A stretch of DNA of 64,000 bases from JANSWY01 sp965243755. Lineage in GTDB: Bacteria; Bacteroidota; Bacteroidia; Cytophagales; Cyclobacteriaceae. The notes beneath the pieces were generated by a model. It was not told where the DNA came from and searched no databases. It was given only the letters and a program-made list of their open reading frames with translations. The translations under genes were made by a program, and so were the position numbers. This document shows, in pieces, positions 63,470 through 64,000 of this stretch. Each line of letters starts with the position of its first letter. Positions within the stretch are counted from its first letter, which is position 1. The DNA lies in the NCBI GenBank assembly GCA_965243755.1, contig CBDEVW010000003.1, forward strand, positions 186,001 to 250,000. The letters are read 5' to 3'.

Positions 63470-64000
63470 TAGAACCTGAAATTGAAGGATAAAGTGGGAA
63501 TGGCAGACCCAAAAATGACCAATTTATATCCGCTGACCTCTCCGTCCCTTAAGTCGAAAAAGACTGAATATGCATTGTCCCTGCCAAGCAAATTGTATAC
63601 CGATAGCGACCAGAAAGAATGGGTTAATTTTTTAATCCGATGGCCTTCATCAAGGTTGATCCCAATATCCATTCTAAGGTAATCTGGGATCCTGAAAGTA
63701 TTTCTATCACTGTAATGCAACACCTCCATCCCTCTGAAATCATAAGCAGCCGTTGGGAAGGTAACAGGTCGCCCGGTGGAATAATTGAAGTTGTAGGAAA
63801 AACTAATACGTTTTGACACCTTATAATTGGCCACCAGATTGATACTGTGAGGTTTATCATAGTTTGTAGGATAATACGCTCCCTGATTGATCCTTTCTTC
63901 ACCATGTTGTCCGTCCAGTTGGATAAAACTTCTGGAGTAGGTATAGTTTAGCCATCCATTTAATCTTCCGGCTCTTTTTTTAGCAGAAATTTCGATACCG
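63469..64000 (-). CDS. TonB-dependent receptor, C-terminal part (partial, N-terminus beyond right edge)
   Basis: About 177 codons are open from the right edge to the TAA at 63471-63469. The sequence alternates amphipathic strands (AGRLNGWLNYTYSRSF; HSINLVANYKVSKRISFSY; NLLGRDNAYSVFF) and ends in the barrel-type LSFNFRF. It is the last part of a 22-strand TonB receptor barrel, the kind paired with DUF4249 in Bacteroidota. The translation from 63999 down shows no frameshift. Confidence 0.8.
   Translation of the reverse strand, partial: GIEISAKKRAGRLNGWLNYTYSRSFIQLDGQHGEERINQGAYYPTNYDKPHSINLVANYKVSKRISFSYNFNYSTGRPVTFPTAAYDFRGMEVLHYSDRNTFRIPDYLRMDIGINLDEGHRIKKLTHSFWSLSVYNLLGRDNAYSVFFDLRDGEVSGYKLVIFGSAIPTLSFNFRF

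Noticed and set aside
63624..63905. 93-codon minus-strand frame near the right edge
   Set aside because: It is out of frame with the TonB receptor C-terminus, which is open from 64000 to 63469 and has typical barrel strands.
1..64000. tRNA, rRNA, CRISPR arrays, insertion sequences, prophage genes
   Set aside because: The gaps were read for cloverleaf-like segments, regular spacer arrays and transposase or phage motifs; nothing convincing was found.

Overview
The window comes from a Bacteroidota genome, most likely a marine or soil member of the Cytophagales. The evidence is a hybrid two-component-type regulator with a Reg_prop propeller, a FecI/FecR/TonB-receptor trio, a second TonB receptor paired with a DUF4249 lipoprotein, a type IX secretion (T9SS) C-terminal sorting domain, KorA/KorB, an IF-2-like N-terminal protein, and promoters of the TTG-N17-TAnnTTTG type with almost no Shine-Dalgarno signal. 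Coding density is high. No tRNA, rRNA, CRISPR array, insertion sequence or prophage was seen.

Layout. 1-5.9 kb: a secreted GH9 endoglucanase with a CBM3c-like module (cut by the left edge), preceded by its probable regulator, a hybrid two-component-type protein that has lost the phospho-acceptor histidine and the receiver domain. 6-12.1 kb: a run of minus-strand housekeeping and small-enzyme genes (SRPBCC, methyltransferase, SnoaL-like, GNAT, VOC, DUF2214, DUF72, PlsC, polyphosphate-type glucokinase). 12.2-13.7 kb: DUF2911 and YceI genes on the plus strand, each followed by a strong hairpin. 13.7-21.4 kb: an M61-type peptidase, a TPR-CHAT protein, a lipoprotein and a long PLP enzyme, all minus. 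21.6-23.3 kb: three tandem paralogous small outer-membrane-type proteins.

24.5-31 kb: GH32 fructanase, sugar-porter MFS and a giant metallophosphatase / kinase-like / Omp85-barrel protein, all in one direction. 31.2-33.3 kb: TetR, Mpo1-like and MEST/PEG1-like alpha/beta hydrolase genes in an operon, with a doubled concentric operator in front of tetR. 33.3-40.1 kb, plus strand: an IF-2-N-like protein, a LolA-like secreted protein, a large sortilin/BNR propeller protein and a seven-repeat propeller lipoprotein. 40.4-43.3 kb: korA-korB. 43.3-47.7 kb: a small helical protein, pirin, an MFS drug-type transporter, queE and a membrane-anchored metallopeptidase.

47.8-52.7 kb: a complete cell-surface signalling cassette (ECF sigma, FecR anti-sigma, STN-bearing TonB receptor). 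53-55.4 kb: a MacB/FtsX-type permease. 55.4-60.2 kb: a frameshifted T9SS-exported CotH protein and a GH3 beta-glucosidase. 60.2-64 kb: a TonB receptor (cut by the right edge), a DUF4249 lipoprotein and an MG2/plug-like surface protein whose gene carries five separate one-base insertions, all in homopolymers.

Together the window describes a polysaccharide-degrading bacterium (GH9, GH3, GH32, TonB receptors, T9SS). The most interesting points are the phosphatase/kinase-like/Omp85 fusion, the phosphorelay-less HTCS, the TetR double operator with a bacterial MEST homologue, and the local cluster of homopolymer frameshifts.
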